Origin: Cunninghamella blakesleeana | Lineage: Eukaryota > Mucoromycota > Mucoromycetes > Mucorales > Cunninghamellaceae | Direction of reading: 5' to 3' | Length of the DNA stretch: 64,000 nt | NCBI GenBank assembly: GCA_017871115.1 | Contig: JAFCIZ010000005.1 | Span: 3,341,501 to 3,405,500, forward strand | Part shown: positions 1 through 13,123 of the stretch, one piece after another | Numbering within the stretch: position 1 is the first letter of the stretch | Layout of the letters: every line of letters begins with the position of its first letter | Notes under the pieces: generated by a model | What the model was told of the DNA's origin: nothing | Databases searched by the model: none | The model's input: the letters and a program-made list of their open reading frames with translations, nothing else | Program-made: the position numbers and the translations under genes

Positions 1-233
1 AAATATTTTTTTTTCCAACCGGACTAGCTTTTACGACAATATAAAATTAAGTCATATTTATTTTTTATATAAATTGTATCTTTATTAAAAATCAATTCAT
101 ATTTATATATATATATATATATATATATTGTTATAGTGATATTAAAAAAGTTATTTTGGATTCTTTTATACAAGTGATCATCCAATCAAAATAACTAAAA
201 AGTGAAAGAGTGAAAATTGAGTTTTAAAATAGG

Positions 234-268
<35 letters not shown>

Positions 269-1380
269 AATAGTAATATTTAAAAGATAGCAAGTAGCTA
301 ATATTTTAAGAAAAAAGAATTGTAATATGTTGTACTTTTATTCAAGTTGCAATTGTTACCTCTATTGATAAGCAAATCAAGCTGACCTATTTTTTTTAAA
401 GTGTATGGGAAAAATATAACATTAGAAGAGGATTCTATTTTTATAAATCTGAAAAAATATAAAAATTAGAGCTGTATAACTTCTTTTTCAGTTTTATTCT
501 CTTGTTTAATTCCCTAAGAATATTTAGATTGTTCTATTTGATGCTTTACCATTTATTATATTCTCATTTAAATGCTGGGACATTTTTTTGTGCATATATG
601 TATTGCCCTTATGTTTAGTATGTGGGCGTATTTGGTGCATATATGCATAAAAAATGATTCTTGATGCACACAAATACTTTTTTATTCACAAATCGTAAAG
701 TACTTGCGCTAAAAACTGATTCTGGAAAAATAAACATTTGCAATAATTTTTTTTTAAAATAAAATATCTAAGCTTAATGAATTTTTTTTTATTAAATTTT
801 ATTTTAATCAAAACAGCTGGAATTTTTCTGACTGTAAACTCTAAATTTGCAATAACAATTACCGAGATGATAATAAATGTTTAAAGGTGATATGTTGCTT
901 GACAAAATTCATATGGTATATAAAATTACTTTTAAATTCCGACCTTCATTATACGTCCATCTTTTTTTTATTTTGTTTATTTAGCATACAAGCCAAAACT
1001 TTAATGAAATAAAAAGCTTATCGGTCATTTTCATTAATAATAAAGGTAAATGAAAGTTGACTGAGAATAGTTTCAATATATGAATTTTTGTAATATAAAT
1101 ATATAATTATTAAAGAGAGCAAAATAAAATGATATTAAAAAAAAAAAATCATATTTTAAGAATAGGTTGATGAATTTTATCAATAACTCTTTAAGTTTTA
1201 AACATACTTTTTTATTTTTTTTTATTTTTGTTTTTGAAAAAAAGTAAACTAAATAATATTGTTATTAGATTTTGAAAAAGTAAATATTTAGGAAATCTTT
1301 TGTAGATCAATACTTATATTTATTTTTTTTTAATTTTGTTATTTTGGACTCTTTATTTCTAAAACTTGTTAGAAAAAAAA
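1..1380. other. AT-rich upstream spacer, no gene seen
   Basis: No credible coding segment is seen on either strand. The stretch holds a TA dinucleotide run near 105-130, a T33 run (235-267), and the promoter region of the kelch gene that starts at 1381. A small palindrome of the type TGCATATATGCA lies near 637-650. Confidence 0.6.
235..267. repeat. T33 homopolymer run
   Basis: This is an uninterrupted run of 33 T on the + strand in non-coding DNA. Similar runs recur across the window. Exact length is prone to sequencing error. Confidence 0.9.
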
Positions 1381-2580
1381 ATGATTAAAAAGCCATTGTA
1401 TATGATATTAGTATTAGTATTCTTGTCTAATTGGATTATAAATGTTTTGTGTCAAGATTTTCCTATTAAAAGAATATATCCAAGTAAGTTTGTTTATTTA
1501 GTAGTAAAATTCAAGCGAGCCAGTGATTTGATATATTATTAATACTATTATTTTATAAAAAAAAGTGTGCTCAACTATTGATGACATGTTGTATTGTTTT
1601 GGTGGAGCCATTAATGAAACCTTTGATGCGATCCATAACACTACGAACAGTCATATTGTTTTAAATTTAAAATTATATAATGGTTTCAATAATTTTAATT
1701 TCTCTATGGCCACATGGAATGAAACATCAGTTAAGGCTAACAATGGGACGTCTTCAATAAATCTGCCCCCATTAGCACTTGGAGCAAGTGCCTATGTAAA
1801 ATCAGATAACAGTTATATAATATATGGTGGTTATATTAATAATGATAATAAATCCAATCCTTATCCTTTTATAAAATATCAACCACAGTCCAATCAATGG
1901 ACTGTCTTACCTTCACCAGTTAATTACACGTAATATATACATATACAACTACTCTATTTATTGTTTTATGAATTAATTGATTTTAAAAATTCGCATGTTT
2001 GAATTTAGTGCAGATGGGACTATTGTTGATCTTGGAAATGGTAGCCTTTGGGCATGGGGAGGATTAGAGTAAAGCTTTATATAACTTTGTACAACAGTTT
2101 GATCGATATTATGTTATCAATATCTAATTAAATTTTAAACTTTTTAAATTGAAAAACTATAGTTATACAAACAATGAATCTTCCTATGGTGCGTTTAATA
2201 TATTTAATTATAATAATGTAAGTGTTTTTTATAATTGTAATTATGGGGGTTTTTTTTATATTTTTTCGACTAACAATAATGTATACTAGTTCACTTGGAG
2301 TCAACCTTTGACTTCTAATATGCCATTATCAAGATACGGACATACTGCCACTTTGGATACTAAAGGAATTATCTATATTATTGGTGGTTATATCCCCGCT
2401 TTAAATGATATTGCCGAAATAAAAGATATAATTACATTTAATAGTGCGACATTTCAATGGAATTCCATTCATGCCATTGTTAATGAAAACAAGAAAATAT
2501 ATAATAGAACTCATCATACTACAACATTAAGTAAATATATATATCATTAGAAAGTATTGTATTTTATATAGTATTCTTAT

Positions 2581-2616
<36 letters not shown>

Positions 2617-3509
2617 AAACTATAGTTCCAGATAGTAATTTATTAGTTATTTATGGAGGAATGAGAATTCTTGAAGGAAAAAGTAAAAACAGAAAGAATT
2701 AAATGTAGTCAAAATAAATTCAAGTAGTAATATAATTTATTATTATTATTATTATTATTATATATAGGGTACTATATGGGTGATGTATATTATATATTTG
2801 ACACTAAGAGTAATGTGTTTACTTTTGCGCCATTACCTGGTAGAGGCATTAGCAATTTTAGATATGGCCATTATGGTATAAATATATAAATATATAAGTA
2901 TATATATTATGTATTATTTCCAATTATTATATATATATTAATTTTATATTATTATTATTAGCTACAATCTATAACAAACATCTTGTTTTAGTTTTTGGAA
3001 ATAATAGCAACAAAAATAATTCATTTGCAGAAAGTATAAGTGCATTAAATATAGATGATCCTTATAAACCAACGTGGATAGCTAATGAAAATAAAATATC
3101 ATACGGTGAAATTGCAGCCATTGTTGTTGGCATTGTTTTTGGCATTGTAATATATATATATATTAAAAAAAAAAGAGAGAGAGAGGTTGTCATATTAATA
3201 CACTTTATTAAATAATTTTAGAGCGCCGTTATTGGATTATTCTTTTATATTAGGCATCGAAAAAGAAGACAAAGTAAAGCTTTTGTATTAGAAAAAGAAG
3301 ATCCAAGACGTCAGCAATTTGATAAACAGAATGAATCTAATAATACCAGTCAAGTTATTAAACCTTTTGATAGTGGAGAAAACGAAAAGTATGATTCGAT
3401 AAAGCCCAATGATAGTGAAGTGAATCATTTTTCGAGCACACTTTCTGATACCAATGAAACCAATGTACAAACTTTAATCACTGAAAGTACCAACAGCATA
3501 TTAACATAA
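1381..3509 (+). CDS. Kelch-repeat type I membrane protein, 9 exons
   Basis: Exons by splice signal and phase: 1381-1483, 1566-1929, 2009-2068, 2163-2217, 2290-2530, 2626-2682, 2768-2875, 2962-3146 and 3222-3509, giving about 486 residues. The N-terminus MIKKPLYMILVLVFLSNW looks like a signal peptide. Kelch-like blades follow, each with a Gly-Gly pair: YCFGGA, IIYGGY, WAWGGL, IYIIGGY, LVIYGG, LVFGNN. Together they suggest a six-bladed beta-propeller outside the cell. A single membrane helix (GEIAAIVVGIVFGISAVIG) runs into a basic RHRKRR stop-transfer and a Ser/Thr/Asn-rich cytoplasmic tail of about 75 residues. This layout is common among fungal kelch or galactose-oxidase-like cell-surface proteins. 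The ligand is unknown and no enzyme active site is evident. Every junction keeps frame, so the gene appears intact. Confidence 0.82.
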
Positions 3510-3922
3510 AGACTTGTTCATTTGATTATTATTGCACTATTTTATCAAAACAGTATATACAATATTACTTTTTATTTTATGAATAAACGGGAATTAAAAA
3601 TAACCAACTTGGCTTGTATTTTTTTATGTATGGAATAAACTCTATGAGGGAGATCTAGTAAGTATGAATCTCCTATTTTTCTTTTTTCTTGTATCTGTCT
3701 CACTTAACCTTATTTTATTGCATATAGTTTGTACTTGGAGACAAGTGGTTTGAATAGCTCCTTTGGCTCCCAAATTATGTGTGTGGCAATTTTTATTCTA
3801 TTATAAATATTGGTTGTTTTTTAATATTGTTTTCACTCTTCTTCTTTTTCTTGTATATATAAAAATATATACACATATTTTTTTTTTTATAAAAAAAAAA
3901 AAAAAGAAATATACAACAAAAA
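3510..3922. other. Spacer with promoter of the 3923 gene
   Basis: This 413-nt spacer separates the kelch gene from the next + strand gene. Its last part holds a TATATAAA box at 3856 and an A/T-tract leader. No coding sequence is seen. Confidence 0.6.
3856..3863 (+). promoter_or_regulatory. TATA box of small secreted gene
   Basis: The sequence TATATAAA lies 67 nt upstream of the ATG at 3923. It is followed by a T/A-tract leader, as expected for a TATA-type fungal promoter. Confidence 0.5.
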
Positions 3923-4225
3923 ATGAAATTTACAATTAGTCTTGTGACATTTCTTTCTTTCCTAACCCTTATCACAGCAGCACCTATAGCGTCAAATGAA
4001 CTTTTAGATTCAGAATTGGTTGCCCGTTCTTCAAATTTAGAACTTAGACAGAATTGTATAGATGAGAAACGAAATGGCGAGCGATCTCCTTGTAGCAATT
4101 TAATTGGTGGTAATAGTGGTGGGTCTGGAGTGCTTGGAAAACTCTTTGGAGGTAGTGGCAATGGTTCAAAAGGATTTGGAGGTGATGGTGGTGATGAAGA
4201 TAAAGAGGATGAATATACAAAATAA
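3923..4225 (+). CDS. Small secreted protein, 100 aa
   Basis: The gene has a single exon. The start MKFTISLVTFLSFLTLITAA is a typical signal peptide cleaved near residue 20. The mature part of about 80 residues has two Cys (around NCIDEK and PCSNL), a Gly/Ser-rich centre (GGNSGGSG) and an acidic end (DEDKEDEY). Basic pairs such as EKR could be processing sites, but there is no classic KR-punctuated repeat. A TATA box lies 67 nt upstream. No family is recognised. The antisense strand is also open over part of this gene, but the signal peptide and promoter favour this strand. Confidence 0.7.
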   Translation: MKFTISLVTFLSFLTLITAAPIASNELLDSELVARSSNLELRQNCIDEKRNGERSPCSNLIGGNSGGSGVLGKLFGGSGNGSKGFGGDGGDEDKEDEYTK

Positions 4226-5186
4226 TAATAATAATAATAATTAAAATTACCTCTATATTTTTTTTGAAATATAATAACGTTTTATCAAAATTCATTATTT
4301 TATTTCTAATTATTTTTATATAATCCTTGTTTAATCATTCATAAATCCATTTTCTCTTATAATAATTATAACGTAATAAATTTCATTAATTGAATTTTAC
4401 TCTTTTTCTTATTTGATTTTTAACCCCACTCATTTTCTCCATATTGTTTTTTTTTCTCTTTCTTTCTACTAGTCTCCTTAATAGAAGAAGACGAGAGATC
4501 CAGAATTTTCTTAATTAGGTATGGTCCCATTCAAAAATTATAATGGGCATACTTTTGATAGAATTTTGATCTGTTTACCATTCTCCTTTTTTTTGTTTAT
4601 ATATAATAAAACATATATGGCAGCTTTTTTTATTTTTTCTTAAAAAAAAAAAATTATTCCATTTGATATTATATATTTTAACATAGTAGAAACTATCTTT
4701 TTTTCATATTTTAAGGAAAAGGGGAAGGAAGAATATCTTGAATAGTGTTTTTTTTCATTAATATCATTATTATTATTGGTAGGAAAATAAACTTTTCGGT
4801 TTATTTTATTATACTATCTTAAAAAAAAAAATAGACTAGCCATAATTTAACAATTAAAAATTAGGATTATTTTTCAATTTTAATAATAACAATAATAATA
4901 ATAATAATAGTAAAAAGAACCATATATATATTTATATATACACCTAAATATCAAGTCACTCCTTTTAATGATGTATACTCCTTTACGTTAAAAGGAATTA
5001 ATTTCCTTTGGTATTCTATGATATTTGTTTTGAAAGTATATATCCCCTTTCTTATATATATTTTATTTAAGATATTATAATTATTATTTAAAAAACCATA
5101 GGTATTATATATAAACCCTTTCTTTCCTTTTTTCTTTCTTTCCTCTTTCCTTTTTTTTTTTTTTTTTATAACAGCAACATACATAT
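4226..5186. other. Spacer between two small secreted genes
   Basis: About 960 nt of AT-rich DNA with a T/A palindrome near 4635 and ATT/AAT trinucleotide runs near 4760 and 4885. The end holds the TATA box and pyrimidine-rich leader of the 5187 gene. No gene is seen. Confidence 0.6.
5108..5115 (+). promoter_or_regulatory. TATA box of 80-aa secreted gene
   Basis: TATATAAA lies 79 nt upstream of the ATG at 5187. A C/T-rich tract fills the space between them. Confidence 0.55.
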
Positions 5187-5429
5187 ATGAAAGCCAATAT
5201 CACCTTAATTACAATTATATATTATTTTGCATTTATAAAAGCAGCAGTTATTTATCAAAATAATAATTCACCAATTGAAAATAGGATAATTGGAACCACT
5301 GATAACAATCCTTTTGATGGCGGTCTAAGTTATTTATATGAAAAACGTGAAGAAAGAGAAGGAGAAGAAATTGAAAAGATTCCTGGATTTGGTGACAATA
5401 GTGATGATGATGAACATACTACAGATTAA
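5187..5429 (+). CDS. Tiny secreted acidic protein, 80 aa
   Basis: The gene has a single exon. The start MKANITLITIIYYFAFIKAA is a signal peptide resembling those of the - strand genes at 14438 and 17414 (MKAS-type). The mature part is about 60 residues and has no Cys. It contains one dibasic site (YEKREE) followed by an acidic Glu/Asp-rich tail ending DDDEHTTD. Kexin cleavage there would release a peptide of roughly 30 residues. The function is unknown. Confidence 0.65.
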   Translation: MKANITLITIIYYFAFIKAAVIYQNNNSPIENRIIGTTDNNPFDGGLSYLYEKREEREGEEIEKIPGFGDNSDDDEHTTD

Positions 5430-6244
5430 ATATATATAAAAAAAGTCTTTTTCAATTTTTGTATCATAATCGTTTTATTTTTTTATTTTTTTTATTGATT
5501 ATACATACATACATACACACATACACACACACAGACATACATACATACGTTTTAGTATAAAGGTATTAATAAAAAATATATAAATTAAAACCGTAGATAA
5601 TGCGTATATGGATTTTTTTTTTTAAATATTTATTAAGAAACATACAATGTCTCTAGACTTGACCTTGTATACTTCAAATTTAGTAAATGGTTATGCAGAA
5701 AGTAATAGAAAAAGAAAAGACTACAAAAGCTGAATTTCAATCCATTTTATTCTTCCATATATGAATTAATAATAATGTGTGGCTAAAGAGATCATTTTTA
5801 TTATGTTGTGGTTAATTGTAAAGAAAGAGTGAAGAAAGAATAAAGTTGTAAGCTCTGATTTACTTTGTTATTTGTTCCTTTTTTTAGAAATTGTTTCAAA
5901 GAAAAATAAAAAGACAGTGATTAATCTTTATACAAGTAACTGTAATTTTATCTCTTTATTGTATTATTAATAATATTATATTATATTATATAAAATAATC
6001 ATAATTAGCATAATCTACATAATAAAACTTTATTCTCTATACATACAATGAGCACGATAAAAAGAAAATGCTATGGTACTATTGAGCTTTGTATAATTCA
6101 AAGCCCGCTTTTTTTTATAAATTTTTTATTTCGTCCTTTTTTTTTCCCTCTTTTTTTTATACACTCTATTTTTTCTTTTTTTTCTTTTTTGGTGAATTAA
6201 ATTTTATTATTTAAATAGAATTAGAAAATATATTGATAGAAAGA
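5430..6244. other. Spacer with tetranucleotide microsatellite
   Basis: It contains a CATA/CACA microsatellite (about 5501-5548) and T-rich leader sequence before the palmitoyltransferase gene (6120-6190). No coding segment is seen. Confidence 0.6.
5501..5548. repeat. CATA/CACA microsatellite
   Basis: Imperfect repeats of CATA with an internal CACA stretch lie just downstream of the 80-aa secreted gene. Confidence 0.85.
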
Positions 6245-8867
6245 ATGACGGATACAGAAGATAAAAAACCTTTAATAAAAACCTTTGAAAAAGAAGAAAC
6301 ACAAGATGAAGAGGAAGATCTTTCATCTATTCGTCAGCCTACCGCCGTTTTACCGACAAATCAGGTCAGTCAAGAACAAGCTCAAGTGCATTTGCCTACC
6401 TCTCCACCACAAAGTAATAAATAAACAAATAAATATAAAAAAAAGAAAAAAGTTTTAATAACTTAAAAAGAGAGATAAAGAATATATTTACTGTAACGTA
6501 AACTAATACAAAATTATTATTATTATTATTATTTTAGTGATAAGCATATTTGAAGCAGCACAACAGGGCCAGTTTCAAACAATACGGCAATTACTTGATA
6601 CAAAACAAGCCAGTGTACATGATGTAGATGCACAAGGGGCTACAGCTTTACATTATGCAGCAGTAACGAGTGACATATGTACCAAGTATTTAATTGATCG
6701 AGGCTCGGAAATAGATCAACCAGCTGGAGAATTGCAAGCAACACCATTACACTGGGCAGCACGCCAAGGTAGACTCACTATCGTTCATCGTTTAATCAAA
6801 GAGGGGGCTAATCCATGTTTAAAAGATAATCAAGGGTTTAATGCATTACATTTAGCAGTTCACTCTGGCCAACCTATGGTGGTTCTTTATTTCTTATTTT
6901 TAAATCGATTGGATATAGATGCCGCCGATACCATTGGGGGCCATTCAGCTTTAATGTGGGCAGCTTATCATGGCCAACCTTTAATTTGTTCTTTATTATT
7001 GAAGTTTGGGGCAAATGTTCATGCAACTGATAATACAGGATTAACTCCTTTACATTGGGCTGTTGTACGTGGTCATAAAGGTTGTATACGTAAAATGCTG
7101 GAATATGGTGCTGATCCTGTTCATGCCCGTGATCAATCTGGAAAATCAGCTATGGATTTTGTTCATGAAAAAAAATTGGAAACTGTCTGGCAAAGGTCAG
7201 TTTTGGAGTTTGATATCGTTGCTGAAAATGATCCTAAATTAATGAAGCGTATTGGTCAATATCCTGGTTCAAAACCTCATATGAAAAAGGTATTTTTTTT
7301 TTCATTCTATTCATAAAAAAATATGAATAGAATCAAATAACAAGATAATTTTTATTCATGTATACTTGTTTTCCTTTTATTATTATAATATAAAAATAGA
7401 AAACCGTAAATACCATAATTTATTTCTTACCATTTATCGCATTGGGGATGGCATTAAAATGCTTATCTTTATTTTCTTGGTTTGTTGGTCTTCCTTTAGC
7501 TGTACTATGTTTTGTTGGTATGCATATCTTTATTGTTAAATACTTGATTCCCATTCCTCACAATGAAGCATTATGGAAAACACCTTACTTTTCTTGTATT
7601 TTTCAATCTTCCGCTTTTTGGGTATTAGTAACATGGACTTGTATATTGGTTCCACGTAATTTATTTATATATATTAAGGAAGAAAAAAGAAAAGGAAAGA
7701 TAAATTGTTATAGTATAGATATCTCATTCATTTTTTTTTATTAATGGTGATGATATATATACATACATATACATATACATATATAGATACGGCTTATATG
7801 ACAATGACACATATCGTCTTTATGTTTTGCTATACTATTGCTATTTATAATTTTTATCAAGCGGTGATGGCAGACCCAGGATTTATTAATAATGAACCAA
7901 GTAAAGAAGAGCAACACCAAATGGTCATGGATTTAGCTGATGAAAATAAATTGGATGTTCGACATTTTTGTGTCACCTGTTTAGTAAGTAAATATATAAA
8001 AAAGAAAGAGGGGGGAGTTATAAATAAAAATGTTGATAATTAAAATCTTATTTTTTTCTTTATATATAGATTAAAAAGCCTCTTCGATCGAAACATTGTA
8101 AAGTATGTAATCGATGTATAGCTAGATTTGATCATCATTGTCCATGGATTTATAATTGCATTGGTGTCAAAAATCATCGACCTTTTATGATTTTTGTTTT
8201 GACTATGGTGATTGCTATTATTGCATTTACATCCATCTCTTTTGAATATTTAGGTCAATTTTCCGGATTATACGAAGGTGGTTTAGAAGGTAGTTGTTTA
8301 TTGGGTGAAATTATTTGTGGTTATTTTGAATTTGATACATGGACATTGTCTTTAACAATTTGGGTTTTAATTCAATTATCATGGTCTCTCTTTTTATTGG
8401 GTGTACAATTATATCAAATTGCTGTAGCTACAACAACTAATGAAAGTGCTAATGCTCATCGTTATAGTTATATGAATCAAAATCAAAATAATAATACACT
8501 TCCTGTACATAGTAATGACTTAGCAACTGCCGCATCAATACCTACAACTGGCCATCATCATCATCATGGAGGAGGTGTAGCTGGATTTTTACCTTGTTTA
8601 CAATTGTTTGCTGGTGCAAGAGCATTACATCGTCATCGGAATCATCAAGGCAATCATAGAAATAAAAATCCTTTTGATCATGGATGTATTAAAAATTGTG
8701 TTGAATTTTGGACAGAAGAAATAGATTATCCTGACAAGAAAAAACAACCATCATCTCAACAACATCATTCAACATCATTTGTTAATTGGTATAAAGTATA
8801 TGATATAAATGATATAAATCAATATTCCAATAATAATAATAATAATACCTCCACTACTATTGTATGA
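6245..8867 (+). CDS. AKR1: Ankyrin-repeat DHHC palmitoyltransferase (Akr1 type)
   Basis: Exons 6245-6413, 6538-7289, 7400-7655, 7787-7983 and 8070-8867 give about 723 residues, close to yeast Akr1. An acidic N-terminus is followed by ankyrin repeats with clear motifs ([60 protein letters not shown]). Next come membrane segments, then the Cys-rich zinc-binding domain starting [17 protein letters not shown], with DHHC at about residues 479-482 (Cys482 the expected acyl-accepting residue). A TTNE motif (TTxE type) and a C-terminal NPFDHG segment are also typical. The family S-palmitoylates proteins at Golgi or endosomal membranes. The tail carries His, Gln and Asn runs. The start at 6245 is the first ATG in frame, preceded by a T-rich leader. 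Confidence 0.93.
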
Positions 8868-9173
8868 AAAATAATAATATTATATGTATGTATGTATGTA
8901 ACTGTTTGTGTAATTTTTTTTTCTTGCCTATATATATCCATTATCATTATTATAGTAATAAAATAATTAAATAAATAAAGTATATATATTTTAGAATTGA
9001 TTTTTTTTTTTTTTGCATAAAAAATGATACTTTTTAATTAAACTACTTTTTTTAAAATTCCGTTTTTTTTTCTAAAAAATTTCATTCATTTGCTTTTGAA
9101 TTTTTTTCTTTTTCTTCCTCCTAATTTTTTTATTATATATATTTAAATATATTTACACTCCTTATATAAAAAT
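8868..9173. other. Short T-rich spacer
   Basis: About 306 nt containing an ATGT microsatellite (near 8885) and T tracts that lead into the next gene. No gene is seen. Confidence 0.6.
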
Positions 9174-10267
9174 ATGGCAATATCAATACAAGTAGATGGA
9201 ATGAAACAATTATTAAAAGTAAATGAAATATATAATATAGTAAATATTATTACTAGATTATTTTTTAACTTGTATCTTTTTTATTATTATTATTTTTGTT
9301 ATTTAAAAAAAAGCATCCGCAATTTTATTGGTGGTGTGGTCATGTTTATTTCTTTATTAATTCCCTATTATATTTTATTTCAGTATTATCTTTTCATTCC
9401 AATGTGTTTTATTATCGTCAAGCTTATCTAGGTGCTTTATTATCTTATAGTATTGTCTCTTTTCGATCTATTGGAGTAAAAATAAATATAAATAAAATAT
9501 TAACAACAAAAAAAAATTCATCCTGGTAATATTAAACAAATGTTTTTTTTCCTTTCCTTAATTTTATTTTAATTAGATACCTCATCGATTTCAACTAGAT
9601 ATATTCCGTGATGAAAATATTCAATATTTAGCTTTGGCGTTTTATTGGTATTCATATCTTCCTATGATAGGTATATATAATAAGCAAAAAGGCAAATTAA
9701 AAGAAACGCGTGTCAATAACTATTCCTTATTTTTTTTTTATATCTATAGTTACATTAATACCATTTTTTGTTTATTCTATCTTTCATATACTTGATTATA
9801 CACAAAGTATTTTACTGCCAACAATCTTACCAACAACGTCAGCTACAACAGAAAATCATTCCATTGTCCATAAAATTAAAGATCAAATCAAACATATTGT
9901 TGAAGAAAAGAATGATCTTGCATTATATATCTCCGCTTATAGCGAAGTGGTATTGATTACGATACGCTTAATGGTTGGAATTTTATTATATCAAACATCT
10001 ATTTTAGCTTTTATTGTGTTTACACACTTTTTAAGGTTAAGGTACTTTGTATCACCTCATACACAGCATGCGCTTCATCAATCAACTTTACAATTGGATC
10101 ATTTTTTAGTACCTTCCGTTCATAATCAATTTCATCCTTCTGTACCTCGTTGGGTTACCAAATTTTATCTTTCCTTAAAAGATATAATAAGTCGTTATGG
10201 TGGTTCAATTCATCCTACAACTTCAACAGCATCAACGACAACTGCAAATGATCAACATCAAGAATAA
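9174..10267 (+). CDS. Pom33/TMEM33-family membrane protein, 4 exons
   Basis: Exons 9174-9218, 9314-9475, 9577-9670 and 9750-10267 give about 272 residues. Family signatures are the run SVLSFHSNVFYYRQAYLGAL, then RDENIQYLALAFYWY and LPMIVTLIPFFVYSIFHIL. These match the layout of TMEM33/Pom33 (Tts1/Per33) proteins, which shape tubular ER and help place nuclear pore complexes. Several hydrophobic segments fit a multi-pass ER or nuclear-envelope protein. The C-terminus is Thr/Ser/His-rich and not conserved. The 15-codon first exon is assigned because it keeps frame and has a GT donor at 9219; a different first exon cannot be ruled out. Confidence 0.83.
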
Positions 10268-10952
10268 CGGCAGGATATAGTACAAATAGATATATTCTAA
10301 ATAAGAACGACAATAATAGTAGTATAATCATCAATCATTTCATTTCATCCATTCTTTTTTTTTTTTTTTTTTTTTTTTTTTCAACTATATAATATCAATC
10401 AGTAAATAAATATAGGGTTTTTTTTATAGGAAAAAAGATGATTTGATTTTTGTACAATTATATGTAATTCAACTATTACGTGTGGAAGTCAAAGTTAAAG
10501 GTGCGTATTTATGGAAAGAGGAACAGAGTCATCGATAAAGAGAGAGAGGGAGAGAGAGAAAATGGTGCGGAGATGTACGATCATTAATTCCTATTAAATA
10601 TTAAACTTTAAAAAAAATGCTAATACTGTTTTTCATTGACATATTGTAATCTACCTTTTATAGTGAAGTGTTAGTAGCATATACTTTTACTTTCCCCTTA
10701 TTATATTTATTTTTATATCACGTTACGATTTTTATTTTTATTTTTATAACCTTTTATATATAATTATTATAGAGAAGAAATAAAGTTTCATTGGCAAATG
10801 AAAAAAATAAAAATATAAATAAGAATAACGTACATTAAAAATGTAAGTGTAACTATATTTTTAATAGAAAAAATAACCATATAAAAAGAACTTATTTTTC
10901 TTTTTTTTTCTTTTTTCTTCTTTTTCCCTTTAATTAATATATATTTTAAGAA
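10268..10952. other. Spacer with purine-rich and T-run DNA
   Basis: About 685 nt with a long T run near 10354-10380, a GA-rich patch near 10540-10560, and a pyrimidine-rich leader just before the ATG at 10953. No gene is seen. Confidence 0.6.
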
Positions 10953-12641
10953 ATGGTATCTTTTCTTTCAACAGCAATTGCTTTAACTAGTGGATTGCTA
11001 TTTTTTCAGCAACAACATGTGCTAGCTATGGATCCTCAAGAATGGTATCAACAGCATCCAGGTATGTCCAAAATTGCCAAGGTGGATCAAAATATACATC
11101 AAATTATGGATGAATTTGGTCGTGTCCGTTTCTTTCATGGTACAAATGTGGTTAAGAAATCCGAACCATGGTATCGATCCTTTGATTTTAATCCTGGTGA
11201 TTCCTTTGGATTACAAGATGTTCAAAATTTACAAAGATTAGGTGTTAATGCTGTTCGATTAGGTCATCATTGGGCTGGAAGTGAACCTGTTCGCGGTCAA
11301 TACAATCAAACGTTTTTAAATGTTCTAAAACAACAAACCAAGTTAGCTGAAGATCATGGTATTTATATTCTTGTTGATGTACATCAAGATGTATTAAGTT
11401 CAAGTCTATGTGGGCACGGGGTTCCAGATGTACGTAAAGATAAAATAATAAGATTGATTCATTATTTTTTTTTAATATGTAAATAACCTAATAATATATA
11501 TATTTATATATATGTATATCTGTAGTGGTTTGTAAAATCGGATTGGGTAGCTTCTTGGAAAAAATTTCCATTTCCACAAAAATTAAAGCCATTTAAAACA
11601 AATGATAAAGGTATACCATCTGAAAGTGATTGTAATTCAATTGATTGGTCTTTAAGTTATTTAAGTGTAGCAGTAGGAAATGCTTTTGGAAGATTATATA
11701 ATAATTATGACAATTTAGGGGATGCCTTTGCAAGTTATTGGAAAAAATTAGCTGAACAATATGTAGATACAACAAATATCTTGGGTTATAATTTATTAAA
11801 TGAACCTTGGGTAGGTGATACATGGGCAGATCCTACCAGCTTGATTCCAGGTATATATATAAAATATAGAAAAAAAAAAAAGGGAGGAGAGGGGAAGGGG
11901 TTATTTATTTAATACTTTTTATTATTATTTATATATATAGGTGTAGCTGACCATAAAAATATGGAAGGATTATGGAATCGAGCTTCTAAACAGATTCGTA
12001 CAGTAGATAACCATACATTAATTTGGTTTGAAGGTGCTACCTATGATATTTTATCAGGCTTTAACAATGTTCCCTTGGGGGATGGATCTAAAACAGTTCA
12101 TTCATTCCATTATTATAAACCTCCACAATTAGGTAGTTTAAGTAAAACTTTAGAAAATCGTCAAAAGGATAATAAGCGATTGAAAACAGCGGGTGTCATG
12201 ACTGAATTTACGTTTTGGATGGGAGATGATAAACAAATGGCGGATTTACAAACCAATGTCAATACTGCTGATCAATACATGGTATCATGGATGGGTTGGG
12301 CTTATGAAAATTTATATAATTATCAAACAAAGGAAATGTATCCTGTTTTAGCAAAACATTATAGCCGTGCTTATCCAAGCGCTGTAGCGGGAATTCCTAC
12401 TTCCTTCTTTTTCAATCCTTCCGATCAATCCTTCCAATTAGAATTTACTACGAAAAAATCAATCACGGCCCCAACAGAATTAATTTTACCAAAACCTACT
12501 TATCCTAATGGCTATAATGTTGCTTTTACACCAAAAGATGCTTTAATACCTTACCATGTAGACGATCGTACTTTGGCTTTGTTTACTGCTGAAAACGTAA
12601 AAGATAACCAACAAATTATAGTTACAATTCAAAAAAAATAA
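10953..12641 (+). CDS. Secreted GH5 endoglycoceramidase-like glycosidase
   Basis: Exons 10953-11429, 11526-11850 and 11941-12641 give about 500 residues. A signal peptide (about residues 1-25) precedes a GH5-type TIM barrel. Visible landmarks are FFHGTNVVKK, VNAVRLGHHW, ILVDVHQDV, the GVPDW segment split by intron 1, LLNEPW with the likely acid/base Glu near 252, and GVMTEFTF with the likely nucleophile Glu near 356. A C-terminal beta-sandwich-like part follows (SFFFNPSDQSF, then TELILPKPTYPNGY). The layout fits endoglycoceramidases and the related fungal glucocerebrosidases (EGCrP type), which cleave glucosylceramide. Which of these two activities it has cannot be decided here. Both introns keep phase and the gene appears intact. 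Confidence 0.87.
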
Positions 12642-13123
12642 TATCATAAAAAGTGACATTACTGTCCTCATTTTTTGTATGTAATACTACTACTACCTTT
12701 TATAAAAATAAAAATATTTAATGTAACTTTATTTGTTTTTTGATTTTTCCAAGAAAAATGATTCTTGTAACCATTCATAATATATATATAATTAAGAATA
12801 ATTTTCATAATTATATAGGATTGATCATCTCCTTTTTTTTTCGCAAGTATATTATTCATCCAGGGTGTATTTACATATAAAGAAGTAATACTAAAAGAGT
12901 AAATTTACTAATTATTTTACTTATAATTCCTTTAATTTATAAAATAATGTTGTCTTTTTTTTTATCTATAAGTATAAGCTACTTAAAAAAGTTAATAATA
13001 ATAATAAATAATATTCGTTTGTAATTTTATTTTATTTATAAAAACAGTAAACAATAAGATATAATAGCTAGTATAAAAGTTTTTTTTTTAAGTATATATA
13101 TAGGTAAGAAAAGAGATATTTAA
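12642..13123. other. Convergent 3' spacer
   Basis: This is the space between the 3' end of the glycosidase gene (+) and the 3' end of the 100-aa secreted gene (-). It is AT-rich with no gene seen. Confidence 0.6.

Noticed and set aside
3793..4295. Two - strand open frames over the 3923 gene
   Set aside because: They overlap a + strand gene with signal peptide and TATA box, and their own sequence is low-complexity (poly-Lys, His, Ile).
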